This document shows positions 1 through 8,074 of a DNA stretch of 36,065 nt, in pieces. The notes below the pieces were generated by a model. That model saw only the letters and a list, made by a program, of their open reading frames with translations. It was not told where the DNA came from and searched no databases. The first letter of the stretch is position 1, and the number at the start of each line of letters is the position of its first letter. Position numbers and translations under genes: made by a program. The stretch covers positions 1-36,065 of the forward strand of contig JAJFHG010000016.1 in NCBI GenBank assembly GCA_021775735.1, written 5' to 3'. Source of the DNA: Hyphomicrobiaceae bacterium. Its GTDB lineage: Bacteria > Pseudomonadota > Alphaproteobacteria > Rhizobiales > Hyphomicrobiaceae.

Positions 1-141
1 GATTTGCCACAATTGCGATTTATCCACGAAGATGACGAGAGCCTGACTGCGGCACGCCTGGCGCTTGTGGCCGCGACGCAAACTGTCCTATCTGCTGGAT
101 TGGGTGTGCTCGGTGTCGAGGCCCCAGAGGCGATGCGTTAG
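1..141 (+). CDS. argS: Arginyl-tRNA synthetase, C-terminal fragment (5' end outside window)
   Basis: The window opens inside a reading frame that gives 46 residues ending in APEAMR and a TAG stop. The stretch LRFIHEDDESLTAARLALV matches the last helices of the DALR anticodon-binding domain of class I arginyl-tRNA synthetase, where the motif before the C-terminus usually reads L(x)L(x)ARLxL(x)xAxxxVLxxGLxxLGVxAPExM. The enzyme charges tRNA-Arg in the cytoplasm. The neighbour downstream is a SPOR-domain gene, the usual argS partner in Rhizobiales, which supports the call. Only the C-terminus is visible, so catalytic motifs cannot be checked. Confidence 0.85.
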   Translation, partial: DLPQLRFIHEDDESLTAARLALVAATQTVLSAGLGVLGVEAPEAMR

Positions 142-190
142 ACTCTGATTCGAGTAGCGGCGTTACAGCACCACGCGTGAGGGGAATAGA

Positions 191-2032
191 ATGTCACGGC
201 CAAATGGTCCGGTACACCATCCAGGAATGCCAGCACAGCCTGAAGTTCCATCTGATGCACATGGCGCGCCTGTTGGTGGGGTGGATCCCAACACACAAGT
301 AGGTCAACAGCCACAGTATGGCCAAGTCCCTGCTGGTCAAGTCCCTGCTGGTCACGCACCCCAACAACAGCAACCCTATCAACCGCCTGAACAAGGCCAA
401 TACGGTCAAAATCAAAATGGCCAGGGTTATGCGCCCGCTCAATATCAAGAGCAGTATCAAAATGCGCCGCAGCCAACTGCGCCCGGCAATTCAACGGATC
501 CACAAATCAATCCTGGATACGATCCCGCGGTCGGTGCGGGAGTTAGCACGTGGGCAGATGTTAATCAGCCCGTGCATCAATCAAATGTGCAAGGCCATGT
601 CGACAACACGGCAGTTAATCAGCCCGTGCAGCAATCGACTGCGCAGGGCCATGTCGACAACACGGCATATGTCGCCCCGCAGCAGCAAACACCTGCCTAT
701 ACTACCGATGTACCAGCTTACGATCCCATGCTTGCCCAACCGCAGCAGCAGGCGCAAGCACACTATCAACAACCGGCGCCACCAGTGCAGCCGACAACGC
801 CAACTGCCGCGCCAAGCGGATATGATTTTGCTGGTTACGAAGCCCCGCAGCCAATGCCGCAACTTGATCCTGGATATCAGGGGCAGCAAGAGTCTGCTGT
901 AGATTGGGACCAAGCTGGTTTTGCACCCGTTGCAAGTGCTGGTCTCCCCGTGCAATCTGGTGATCTTGGCTTTGCAGCGCCTGCACATGGATTAGATGCT
1001 GGACAACAACCAGTTCATGCCGATGACGGTTACGTGGGTGAAGAAGATTATGAATACGAAGACGAAGAAGAGACTGGTCGCGGGCGTAGCGCACTTGTTA
1101 CCGTGGCGTTGGCTGGCGCCATCGTAATCGGCGGTGGCATGGCCTATGGATATCAGTCGATTTTCGGTGTTCCCTCTTCCGATAAACCGCCAATCGTAAA
1201 AGGGGCTTCTGGTCCAGCCAAGGTCAAACCGGCCGATCCCGGTGGCCGGAAATTCGCAAACACAAACAGCAAGATTCTGGGCCGTCTTGGTTCGGCATCA
1301 GGAAAAACCAACGATCCATCGGGTGGCGCGCGACGTGTCTCGACGTTGCGCATTGGTCCTGACGGATCTGTCGTGCCGCCGTCTAATCCAGGAGCCGGTT
1401 CTGCTGGTAACAGTGTTGTGACAGGTCTCACGTTTGGTGGAACACCTGTTGCGACGACGGGGACAACTGCGGCGGCGAAAGCGCCTGCTGTCAACAAGCC
1501 CCTCGTGGTCAAACCACCGACAGCAAAGACAGCTGTAAAAGTGGTGGCTGCAAAGCCTGTGACGGCAAAGCTTGCGAAGCCTGTGGCGCCAAAGGTGGCA
1601 AAACCGGTGGCACCAAAGGCGGCGAAACCGGTGGCACCAAAGGTGGCTAAACCCGTGGCACCGGCTAAGAAGGCCACGCCCGCGGTTAAAACCGAGGCTG
1701 TTGCGGCTCCGAAGAAAGTTGCCGTCGCTAAGCCAGCCCCAGTTGCTGTAGGTCCAAAACCAACGGGTGCGGGATATGTGGCGGTATTGGCGTCCGTTCC
1801 TGTGTCCAAGTCAAGCCGCATGGACTCGCTTAAGCAGTTTGCAAATATGCAGCAAAAGTACGGGACAGCACTGGCCAACAAAACGCCAGACGTGCAGCAG
1901 GCCAATCTTGGTGAAAAAGGAACATATCACCGTTTGATTGCAGGACCGCCAGGGTCTGCACAATCAGCACGCCAAGTTTGCACCTCGTTAAAAGAGGCTG
2001 GCTATACCAGTTGTTGGGTCCTCGCCTACTAG
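191..2032 (+). CDS. SPOR-domain membrane protein with long Q/P-rich cytoplasmic region
   Basis: A 613-residue protein. Residues 1-280 are low-complexity, rich in Gln, Pro and Gly, and hold an 18-residue tandem duplication. An acidic patch (about 283-295) precedes one membrane segment at about 301-322. A periplasmic linker follows with Ala/Lys/Pro/Val octapeptide repeats (about 463-493). The SPOR domain is at about 529-613; such domains bind denuded glycan strands at division sites. The topology, N-terminus inside and SPOR outside, is that of FtsN/DedD-like division proteins, so a septal role is inferred. The start is ATG with GAGGGG a few bases upstream. It sits between argS and nagZ, as in other Rhizobiales. 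The Gln/Pro region is unusually long and probably disordered. The family call is secure; the exact division role is not. Confidence 0.85.
   Translation: MSRPNGPVHHPGMPAQPEVPSDAHGAPVGGVDPNTQVGQQPQYGQVPAGQVPAGHAPQQQQPYQPPEQGQYGQNQNGQGYAPAQYQEQYQNAPQPTAPGNSTDPQINPGYDPAVGAGVSTWADVNQPVHQSNVQGHVDNTAVNQPVQQSTAQGHVDNTAYVAPQQQTPAYTTDVPAYDPMLAQPQQQAQAHYQQPAPPVQPTTPTAAPSGYDFAGYEAPQPMPQLDPGYQGQQESAVDWDQAGFAPVASAGLPVQSGDLGFAAPAHGLDAGQQPVHADDGYVGEEDYEYEDEEETGRGRSALVTVALAGAIVIGGGMAYGYQSIFGVPSSDKPPIVKGASGPAKVKPADPGGRKFANTNSKILGRLGSASGKTNDPSGGARRVSTLRIGPDGSVVPPSNPGAGSAGNSVVTGLTFGGTPVATTGTTAAAKAPAVNKPLVVKPPTAKTAVKVVAAKPVTAKLAKPVAPKVAKPVAPKAAKPVAPKVAKPVAPAKKATPAVKTEAVAAPKKVAVAKPAPVAVGPKPTGAGYVAVLASVPVSKSSRMDSLKQFANMQQKYGTALANKTPDVQQANLGEKGTYHRLIAGPPGSAQSARQVCTSLKEAGYTSCWVLAY
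560..667 (+). repeat. Tandem 54-bp duplication inside the SPOR gene
   Basis: Two adjacent in-frame copies, 560-613 and 614-667, each encode 18 residues beginning VNQPV and ending GHVDNTA. They differ at only a few bases, so the duplication looks recent. It lies in the disordered cytoplasmic region. Confidence 0.9.
1577..1669 (+). repeat. 24-bp tandem repeats encoding KPVAPKVA octapeptides
   Basis: Copies at 1577-1600, 1601-1624 and 1625-1648, plus a partial one to 1669, each encode an eight-residue unit KPVAPK(V/A)A. They form the rigid, positively charged linker between the membrane segment and the SPOR domain, similar to Pro-Lys-Ala linkers in TonB-like and FtsN-like proteins. Confidence 0.9.
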
Positions 2033-2097
2033 TCGTTTGACTGTATTTGGCGCCTTATTCCCTTGTACCAATGCTTGCTTCAAGATATGCACGCGGA

Positions 2098-2126
2098 TTG
2101 CAATCAGTTTGCTTGCTGATTATATG
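2098..2126 (+). promoter_or_regulatory. Candidate sigma-70 promoter for nagZ
   Basis: TTGCAA (2098-2103), a 17-bp spacer and TATATG (2121-2126) lie in the gap between the SPOR gene and nagZ. The predicted start near 2133 falls just before a small hairpin. This is a match to consensus only. Confidence 0.4.
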
Positions 2127-2136
2127 AGTCCGTTTT

Positions 2137-2166
2137 CGGTCTTGAAGGACCGCTGTTTATTTTTTT
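2137..2166 (+). terminator. Short hairpin plus T-rich run upstream of nagZ
   Basis: CGGTC (2137-2141) pairs with GACCG (2148-2152) and is followed by a T-rich run to 2166. It may end transcription from the SPOR gene, or act as an attenuator, since the T run ends only 13 bases before the nagZ start. The five-pair stem is weak. Confidence 0.4.
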
Positions 2167-2179
2167 GGAATGGAGCGCT

Positions 2180-3208
2180 ATGCAGCGTGCCTTCATTGCC
2201 GGTGTTTCCGGCGTAGAACTCACCGCTGATGAGCGGGCGCTTTTTAGCCACCGCCGTCCTTGTGGTCTTATTCTCTTTTCACGCAATTGCGTTTCTCTGG
2301 ATCAGATCCGCAACCTGGTTCGAGATGCCATTGATGCCGTGGGTTCCGACCTGCTGGTCTTGATTGATCAGGAAGGCGGGCGCGTGCAGCGTCTCAGGCC
2401 ACCCCTAGGGCGTCGGTTGCCACCCGGGGTCGCATTTGCTGATCTCTATGACAAGGATCCTTCCGCTGCCGTTGAGGCTGCCTTTCAGATTTCGCGCCTC
2501 GTCGCACACGATCTCAAAATCTTAGGAATTAATACCAATTGTACGCCGGTTTTGGACATGCCCGTGCCGGGTGCTGATGCGATCATTGGTGATCGTGCTC
2601 TTGGCGTAGAACCGGGCAAAGTAGCCGCGCTCGGTCGGGCGATGGCAAACGGATATCTGGCTGGTGGTGTATTGCCGGTAATTAAGCATATTCCGGGCCA
2701 CGGTCAGGCAGATGTTGATAGCCATTTGAAACTGCCTATCGTCGAATCTGACGCCAAAACTCTTGAGTCGAGTGATTTTGTACCTTTTAAAGCGCTGGCG
2801 GATTTGCCCGCCGCGATGACCGCGCATGTTGTCTTCAAAGCGTTTGATCCCGACCACCCGGCTAGCACATCCAGGATTGTGACCCAGAAAGTGATGCGGG
2901 AGTGGATTGGCTTTGATGGCCTTTTAATGAGTGATGATTTGTCGATGAAAGCGCTGGATGGCGCACTTGCCAGGCGGGCTGAACAGGTCATAGCCGCTGG
3001 ATCTGATGTGGTGCTCCACTGCAACGGCGATATTGCGGAGATGCGGGATGTAGCGATGGTTGCCCCAGAGCTCAACGGGCCATCTTTAAAGCGTTTTCAA
3101 CGCGCTTTGTCCCACATCAGCCACGCTGAGCCTTTTGACCACGGTCACGCTGAAGGCCTGTTGACGAACCTTCTTGACGACACTGGTTCGACCTCTGAAT
3201 CAGTGTAA
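2180..3208 (+). CDS. nagZ: Beta-N-acetylhexosaminidase NagZ (GH3)
   Basis: A 342-residue cytoplasmic glycoside hydrolase family 3 enzyme that removes N-acetylglucosamine from 1,6-anhydromuropeptides during peptidoglycan recycling. The family motif KH(F/I)PGHG-x4-D(S/T)H is intact at residues 169-182, giving the Asp180-His182 dyad known to serve as the acid/base in NagZ. The nucleophile is the first Asp of SDD, residue 252. Length is normal for the single-domain enzyme. I chose the ATG at 2180, preceded by GGAG; an in-frame TTG at 2165 lies inside the T run and is unlikely. It is followed by scpA after 95 bases, on the same strand, in the conserved alphaproteobacterial order. Confidence 0.93.
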   Translation: MQRAFIAGVSGVELTADERALFSHRRPCGLILFSRNCVSLDQIRNLVRDAIDAVGSDLLVLIDQEGGRVQRLRPPLGRRLPPGVAFADLYDKDPSAAVEAAFQISRLVAHDLKILGINTNCTPVLDMPVPGADAIIGDRALGVEPGKVAALGRAMANGYLAGGVLPVIKHIPGHGQADVDSHLKLPIVESDAKTLESSDFVPFKALADLPAAMTAHVVFKAFDPDHPASTSRIVTQKVMREWIGFDGLLMSDDLSMKALDGALARRAEQVIAAGSDVVLHCNGDIAEMRDVAMVAPELNGPSLKRFQRALSHISHAEPFDHGHAEGLLTNLLDDTGSTSESV

Positions 3209-3303
3209 TCTAGCACCAGGTGCACTATGCCAAGCGGCATAAGCGCTGGGCCTTCGTCTTTGATGGGCTGCTGCTATAAGCCAATAAGCGTGAAAAAGAA
3301 CGT

Positions 3304-4143
3304 ATGACTGAAGATAACGACATCGAAACGTCAGACCAGCCTGAGTGGGCAGCCCCAAGCGGGGAAAATGCGCCAACAGAGTCTGAGGTATTGGTCGTCG
3401 ACGTTGCAGGTTTTTCTGGACCGCTCGATCTCCTGCTTGCGTTAGCGCGGACACAGAAAGTAGATCTCGCGCAAATCTCAGTGCTGGCGCTTGTCGAGCA
3501 GTATCTCGGGTATATTGAGGAAGCACGGCGCACAAAACTCGAACTCGCGGCTGACTATCTGGTCATGGCTGCGTGGTTGGCATTTTTGAAATCGCGCCTG
3601 CTGTTGCCGAAAGAAAATGAAGACGAGGGTGAAATCAGCGCCGAAGAGATGGCGCAACGTCTTGCCTTTCGTTTGAAACGTCTTGAAGCCATGCAACAGG
3701 CAATGGCGCAATTGATGACTCGCAATCGCTTGGGTCAGGATGTATTTGAGCGCGGCAAACCTGAGCCCGTAAAAATGCATCGTGAGACTCAATGGACGGC
3801 TGAGATCTATGACTTGTTGAAGGCCTATGCCATTCAACGCGCACGCACGATCGAGACGCGCCATGTTGTCAAAGCGCGCAAGGTCTGGTCGGTTAAGGAT
3901 GCCCGTCAACGCCTAGAAAGTTTGGTTGGGCGGGAAAATGCTGGCAACTGGGTGCAGCTTGAAATGTTCCTGGAACATTATTTGCCAGAAGGGGAGGAAG
4001 CCCGTTCTGCCCGCGCAAGCTCATTCGGTGCAACGTTGGAAATGGCTCGTGAGGGTTTGGTCCAGTTGCGTCAGGAGGCTCCATTTGAGCCAATCTATAT
4101 GCGTCGCTGTGAAGAGGGTGCGGAGTGGGAGCGGATTGGTTAG
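3304..4143 (+). CDS. scpA: Segregation and condensation protein A
   Basis: A 279-residue kleisin that, with ScpB, bridges SMC heads in the bacterial condensin used for chromosome segregation. The hallmark N-terminal segment FSGPLDLLLALARTQKVDL is at about residues 38-56, followed by the helical SMC-neck-binding region (VEQYLGYIEEA, AADYLVMAAWLAFLKSRLLLP). The C-terminal winged-helix part is weaker in sequence, as usual. The first 35 residues are an acidic, poorly conserved extension. No smc gene is in the window. scpB follows 75 bases downstream on the same strand, so co-transcription is likely. Confidence 0.93.
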   Translation: MTEDNDIETSDQPEWAAPSGENAPTESEVLVVDVAGFSGPLDLLLALARTQKVDLAQISVLALVEQYLGYIEEARRTKLELAADYLVMAAWLAFLKSRLLLPKENEDEGEISAEEMAQRLAFRLKRLEAMQQAMAQLMTRNRLGQDVFERGKPEPVKMHRETQWTAEIYDLLKAYAIQRARTIETRHVVKARKVWSVKDARQRLESLVGRENAGNWVQLEMFLEHYLPEGEEARSARASSFGATLEMAREGLVQLRQEAPFEPIYMRRCEEGAEWERIG

Positions 4144-4218
4144 AATGTACTGACCTCCAACACACGTTAAATATACTTAGAAGCGACAGGGTCTGTCATC
4201 CAAGAGGCACAAAGAGAT

Positions 4219-5151
4219 ATGGTTCCGCCAAAACTCAAACTGGTAAAAAATGCGGATGCTGAGATCGCAAACGACGAGTTGTCAAACGACAGCGATGATG
4301 CGTCGGTAGAAGCGATTGAATTGGCCGCTGCGCTGGCTGATGCACAAACCGCATTGTCTGGCGGATTTTCAGAATTGTCATCGTCTGATCGCGGGGAGCA
4401 ATTGCGTATTATTGAGGCTGTGATTTTTGCCTCTCCAGAACCGGTTGATGAGGCGACGCTGAAGAGCCACCTCGGCGATGGCGAAGAACTCTCATCGCTT
4501 CTTAGGGAGCTGCAAGCGCTCTATGCCAATCGTGGCGTGCACCTCGTGATGGTGGCCGACAAATGGACGTTTAGAACGGCGGATGACTTAGCATTTGTCC
4601 TGCAGAAGTACGCCAAAGAAAAGCGGCGCTTGTCGAAAGCTGGCCTCGAAACCTTAGCCATCATTGCCTATCACCAGCCAGTGACACGGGCAGAGATTGA
4701 GGAGGTGCGCGGCGTCTCGATCTCGACTGGCACGCTTGATATATTGATGGAGACCGGGTGGGTGCGCCCACGTGGACGTCGCCGCGCTCCGGGTATGCCG
4801 ATCACGTATGGCACGACAGAGACATTTCTCGGCCACTTCAGTTTGCCATCGGTTCAGGATTTGCCAGGTTTACGTGAGTTGAAAGCTGCTGGTTTGCTGG
4901 ATTCTACTCTACCGCCTGGATTTGAGGTTCCGTCGCCAACCGATGTTGCAGCCTTAATGCCTGATGAGTTGCCACTTGATGCTGGTGAGGATGAAGACGA
5001 GGAAGAGGGCGTTGATGTTGATCAAGACAGCTTAGACTTTGATGCCAATGAGGCTGAGTTGGATGTCGATGCGCTTGAGGTGCGGGCTGACGCGGAAAAT
5101 GAAGCTGAAACCCAAGGCGACGAAGATGAAGGTGCTGGGTTTCAGAGCTGA
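4219..5151 (+). CDS. scpB: Segregation and condensation protein B
   Basis: A 310-residue partner of ScpA in the SMC complex. The two winged-helix domains occupy roughly residues 60-220, with the conserved IIEAVIFASPEPV start, the LSKAGLETLAIIAYHQPVTRAEIEEVRGV core and the GRPxxYGTTxxFLxxF-type end (here MPITYGTTETFLGHFSL). The N-terminal 55 residues and the last 70 residues are extensions; the C-terminal one is strongly acidic (runs of Asp and Glu) and probably disordered, which is common in Rhizobiales ScpB. The start is ATG after a purine-rich AAGAGAT. Confidence 0.93.
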   Translation: MVPPKLKLVKNADAEIANDELSNDSDDASVEAIELAAALADAQTALSGGFSELSSSDRGEQLRIIEAVIFASPEPVDEATLKSHLGDGEELSSLLRELQALYANRGVHLVMVADKWTFRTADDLAFVLQKYAKEKRRLSKAGLETLAIIAYHQPVTRAEIEEVRGVSISTGTLDILMETGWVRPRGRRRAPGMPITYGTTETFLGHFSLPSVQDLPGLRELKAAGLLDSTLPPGFEVPSPTDVAALMPDELPLDAGEDEDEEEGVDVDQDSLDFDANEAELDVDALEVRADAENEAETQGDEDEGAGFQS

Positions 5152-5200
5152 GATGCAAAGAACTTGCTTCGTGCTGATTGAGATTGATGAGTAACGCGTT

Positions 5201-6361
5201 TTGAACAACCAAGCTCCACCGACAAAAGAAAAGCAGAGTGATGGTCGGCCACGAAGTGCGTCGAAAGCGCATGTTCGGGCTGCCGCAACTATTGCTGCTC
5301 GTTTAACTTTTGAAGGTGTCTCGCGGCGCTACGGCGATAGTTATGCACTAAAAAACTTCAGCCTCGATGTTGCCCCTGGTGAGGTGGTATGCCTGCTTGG
5401 TCCATCAGGATGTGGCAAATCAACTTCACTGCGCGTCGCGGCAGGACTTGAACGTCCTAGTGAAGGGCGGATCTTAATCAACGGACAAGAAGTGTCTGGC
5501 AACAAAACCTTTGTCCCACCTGAAAAGCGTGGCATTGGATTGATGTTTCAGGATTTTGCATTGTTTCCGCATTTAACGATTGTTGAAAATGTTGCATTTG
5601 GTCTGAAAGCTTTGCCAAAAGAAGACGCAACGCGTGAAGCGCTGACGATGCTGGCCCGTGTTGGGCTTGAAGGTTATGCCGAGTCGTACCCTCATATTTT
5701 ATCAGGTGGACAACAGCAGCGGGTTGCTCTGGCGCGCGCCATTGTTCCCCGCCCGTCCGTGATGTTGATGGATGAGCCGTTTTCAGGTCTTGACGTGCAG
5801 TTGCGTGAAGCGATGCAAGAAGAGACATTGACCTTGCTGCGTGAGACCCGCGCCACGTCCATGATTGTTACGCATCACCCCGAGGAGGCATTGCGTCTGG
5901 GCGATCGCATTGCTGTTATGCGCAAAGGCCGCATCGTGCAAGTTGGCAAAGCTGAAGAACTTTACAACAATCCAGCAGAACTGTTCGTGGCGCGCCTCTT
6001 CTCCGAGGTCAACGAGGTGTCCTATCCGGTCTTTGGTGGTGAAATCGAAACACCGTTCGGACGCGTCGCTGTCAAGGACAGCGGCGACGGCGATCAGGTC
6101 ATTTTATGTCTGCGCCAGCAGGCCATTCACGTATCTTCAGGAGCCAAAGCAGATGGCCTTTCAGGGCGCGTGCTTCACGTCACTTTTTTGGGAGATGATG
6201 CGTGGCTGGACGTCGGTGTGGCCGGTTTTGATGAGCCGTTACGGGTGCGTGTTCTGCAATCGGATGCCTTTGAAAAGGGTACCGAAGTCCAGGTTGCCGT
6301 CGATTTGGCCAAGGCTTTGGTCTTTACAAGGAGCCTTGAGGCCCCCACATCTGAGGTCTGA
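5201..6361 (+). CDS. ABC transporter ATP-binding protein, FbpC-like (orphan)
   Basis: A 386-residue nucleotide-binding subunit of the MalK/FbpC type. Walker A GPSGCGKST is at about residues 67-75. The Q-loop FQDFALFPHLT, signature LSGGQQQRVALARA, Walker B VMLMDEPFSGLD and H-loop THHPEEA are all intact, so it should hydrolyse ATP. A TOBE-like C-terminal domain follows from about residue 290. The Q-loop context resembles Fe(III) transporter ATPases, but the substrate cannot be told from sequence. No permease or binding protein is nearby: the gene lies between scpB and tatA, so it must pair with distant subunits. The start is uncertain. TTG at 5201 is the most upstream choice, has no clear ribosome site, and gives about 35 residues before the ATPase fold. 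Confidence 0.85.
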   Translation: MNNQAPPTKEKQSDGRPRSASKAHVRAAATIAARLTFEGVSRRYGDSYALKNFSLDVAPGEVVCLLGPSGCGKSTSLRVAAGLERPSEGRILINGQEVSGNKTFVPPEKRGIGLMFQDFALFPHLTIVENVAFGLKALPKEDATREALTMLARVGLEGYAESYPHILSGGQQQRVALARAIVPRPSVMLMDEPFSGLDVQLREAMQEETLTLLRETRATSMIVTHHPEEALRLGDRIAVMRKGRIVQVGKAEELYNNPAELFVARLFSEVNEVSYPVFGGEIETPFGRVAVKDSGDGDQVILCLRQQAIHVSSGAKADGLSGRVLHVTFLGDDAWLDVGVAGFDEPLRVRVLQSDAFEKGTEVQVAVDLAKALVFTRSLEAPTSEV

Positions 6362-6507
6362 CCGTATTTTACCAAGATACGCATTTACACAGTAGGTATG
6401 AGGTGCTTGCAGGATTTGGTGCGAAATGTGTTAGATTTGATTTGAAGACCATCGCACAAGCTTAACACAGGCCCCAAAGCAGGCTGTGACAAAGGAGACG
6501 ATTAAAA

Positions 6508-6738
6508 ATGTTCGGCGCAAAAGAAATCTTGTTGCTGCTGTTGGTTGTTGTCCTGTTATTCGGGCGCGGCAAAATCTCCGAGTTGATGGGCGATGTTGCC
6601 AAAGGCATTCGCAGCTTCAAAAAAGGCATGAGCGAAGACGATGAGGCGGACACCCAAGCAAGTGCGCCTAAGACGATTGACCAGTCAGTATCTGCTCAGT
6701 CTTCAACTGATCGTGAAGGGTCATCGACCCGGTCGTAA
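6508..6738 (+). CDS. tatA: Sec-independent protein translocase subunit TatA
   Basis: A 76-residue Tat pore-forming subunit that moves folded twin-arginine proteins across the inner membrane. It has one N-terminal membrane helix (residues 5-18), the FGRGK hinge typical of alphaproteobacterial TatA, then an amphipathic helix ([18 protein letters not shown]) and a polar tail. A strong AAAGGAG ribosome site precedes the ATG. It is followed immediately by tatB and tatC, so the translocase is complete in this operon. Confidence 0.95.
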   Translation: MFGAKEILLLLLVVVLLFGRGKISELMGDVAKGIRSFKKGMSEDDEADTQASAPKTIDQSVSAQSSTDREGSSTRS

Positions 6739-6771
6739 GGTCTAAAGCCGCTCAGCCATACAAGGTCGACG

Positions 6772-7170
6772 ATGTTCGATATCGGTTTCTATGAGGTGTT
6801 GGTCTTTGCGGTCGTGACGTTGATTTTTGTCGGGCCAAAAGAGCTGCCTGTACTCATGCGCACGGTTGGGCGCTACGTTGGAATTCTACGCCGTCAGGCC
6901 GATGAGTTTCGCAGCCATTTCGACGCGGCTATGCAAGAAGCGGAAATCGACAAGATGCAGACTGAACTGGAATCGGTCAGCAAAGAGATGGATCGATCAT
7001 TGGACGATGCCTCGTCAGCACTTGATGAAAGTGTAAGCGAGGTGGCGCAATCAGAGCCCCTTGGCTTTGAGGCTGACTCCGAGAAGACCTCAGAGGCTGA
7101 CGCTCATCAAGAGCCAAACCAGGACGCCGACGCAAACTCTGAAAGAGACTCAGGCAAAGGGGCAGGCTGA
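6772..7170 (+). CDS. tatB: Sec-independent protein translocase subunit TatB
   Basis: A 132-residue subunit that binds TatC and receives Tat signal peptides. The N-terminus MFDIGFYEVLVFAVVTLIF is the membrane helix, followed by the TatB-type hinge VGPKELPVLMRTVGR and a long amphipathic helix to about residue 75. The tail is acidic and low-complexity. Its stop overlaps the tatC start codon by one base, which implies translational coupling. Confidence 0.94.
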   Translation: MFDIGFYEVLVFAVVTLIFVGPKELPVLMRTVGRYVGILRRQADEFRSHFDAAMQEAEIDKMQTELESVSKEMDRSLDDASSALDESVSEVAQSEPLGFEADSEKTSEADAHQEPNQDADANSERDSGKGAG

Positions 7171-7976
7171 TGTCTAATGCAATTGTCCCGAAAGATGAAG
7201 ATGTCGATATGCAGGCCTCAAAGGCGCCATTGCTCGACCATCTGATTGAGCTGCGTCAACGCCTGATTGTCGCTGTTGCTGTTTTCTTTGTCATGTTTCT
7301 TGTTTGTTTTGCCGTGGCGCGGCCCATCTATGATTTTCTGGTTTGGCCTTATCACTGGGCAACAGGAAATAATGATGTGCGGTTGATTGCGACGCATTTT
7401 TTGGAGCAGATATTCACACACCTCAAACTTGCAATGTTTGGTGCCGGCGTATTGTCATTTCCAGTTATAGCAATGCAGATCTACAAATTCGTGGCGCCTG
7501 GGCTTTACCGTAATGAGCGCGCAGCATTTCGACCCTATCTGATCGCAACACCCATATTATTTTTACTTGGAGCGGCAGTTGTGTATTTCATTGCAATGCC
7601 AGTCTTGATCAAATTATCTGAGACGATGGCGGCCGATGCAACTGCGGGTGGCACACCGATTCAATTGATGCCAAAGGTGAGTGAATACTTTTCAATGATC
7701 ATGTCGTTGACCTTTGGCTTTGGTCTTTGTTTCCAACTGCCAGTGATTTTGACATTGCTGGCGCGTATCGGTGTCGTGACGGCAGAGATGCTGCGTTCTG
7801 GTCGCCGCTATGCCATTGTTGCGATCACTGCTGTGGCGGCGCTTTTGACACCACCAGATGTGTTGTCGATGATTATTATGGTTCTGCCGACGCTGCTCCT
7901 CTATGAGGTCTCGATTTGGTCTGTATCTTGGGTTGAAAAGCGGGTAGCCCGGGCTCCAGCCGAGGCTGCGACGTAA
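7170..7976 (+). CDS. tatC: Sec-independent protein translocase subunit TatC
   Basis: A 268-residue polytopic membrane protein, the twin-arginine signal receptor. The cytoplasmic N-terminal motif [12 protein letters not shown] is intact at about residues 21-32, and six hydrophobic segments follow. The region [27 protein letters not shown] matches the conserved segment around the second helix and first cytoplasmic loop. The ATG overlaps the tatB stop. serS begins about 100 bases downstream. Confidence 0.95.
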   Translation: MSNAIVPKDEDVDMQASKAPLLDHLIELRQRLIVAVAVFFVMFLVCFAVARPIYDFLVWPYHWATGNNDVRLIATHFLEQIFTHLKLAMFGAGVLSFPVIAMQIYKFVAPGLYRNERAAFRPYLIATPILFLLGAAVVYFIAMPVLIKLSETMAADATAGGTPIQLMPKVSEYFSMIMSLTFGFGLCFQLPVILTLLARIGVVTAEMLRSGRRYAIVAITAVAALLTPPDVLSMIIMVLPTLLLYEVSIWSVSWVEKRVARAPAEAAT

Positions 7977-8074
7977 AACCTGCTTTGAGCGACAGCCGCA
8001 CTCTGGACCCAACGTGCTCAGCTGCGTATAGCAAGGCGATACTTTTAGTTGAAAAAGCGAGGCGGGGACCGAAC

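Noticed and set aside
560-667. Two-copy repeat as a possible CRISPR-like array
   Set aside because: Directly adjacent copies without spacers, in frame inside a gene.
1153-1905. 250-residue minus-strand frame antisense to the SPOR gene
   Set aside because: Low-complexity Ala/Thr/Gly protein created by the Ala/Lys/Pro repeats of the real gene; no domain or ribosome site.
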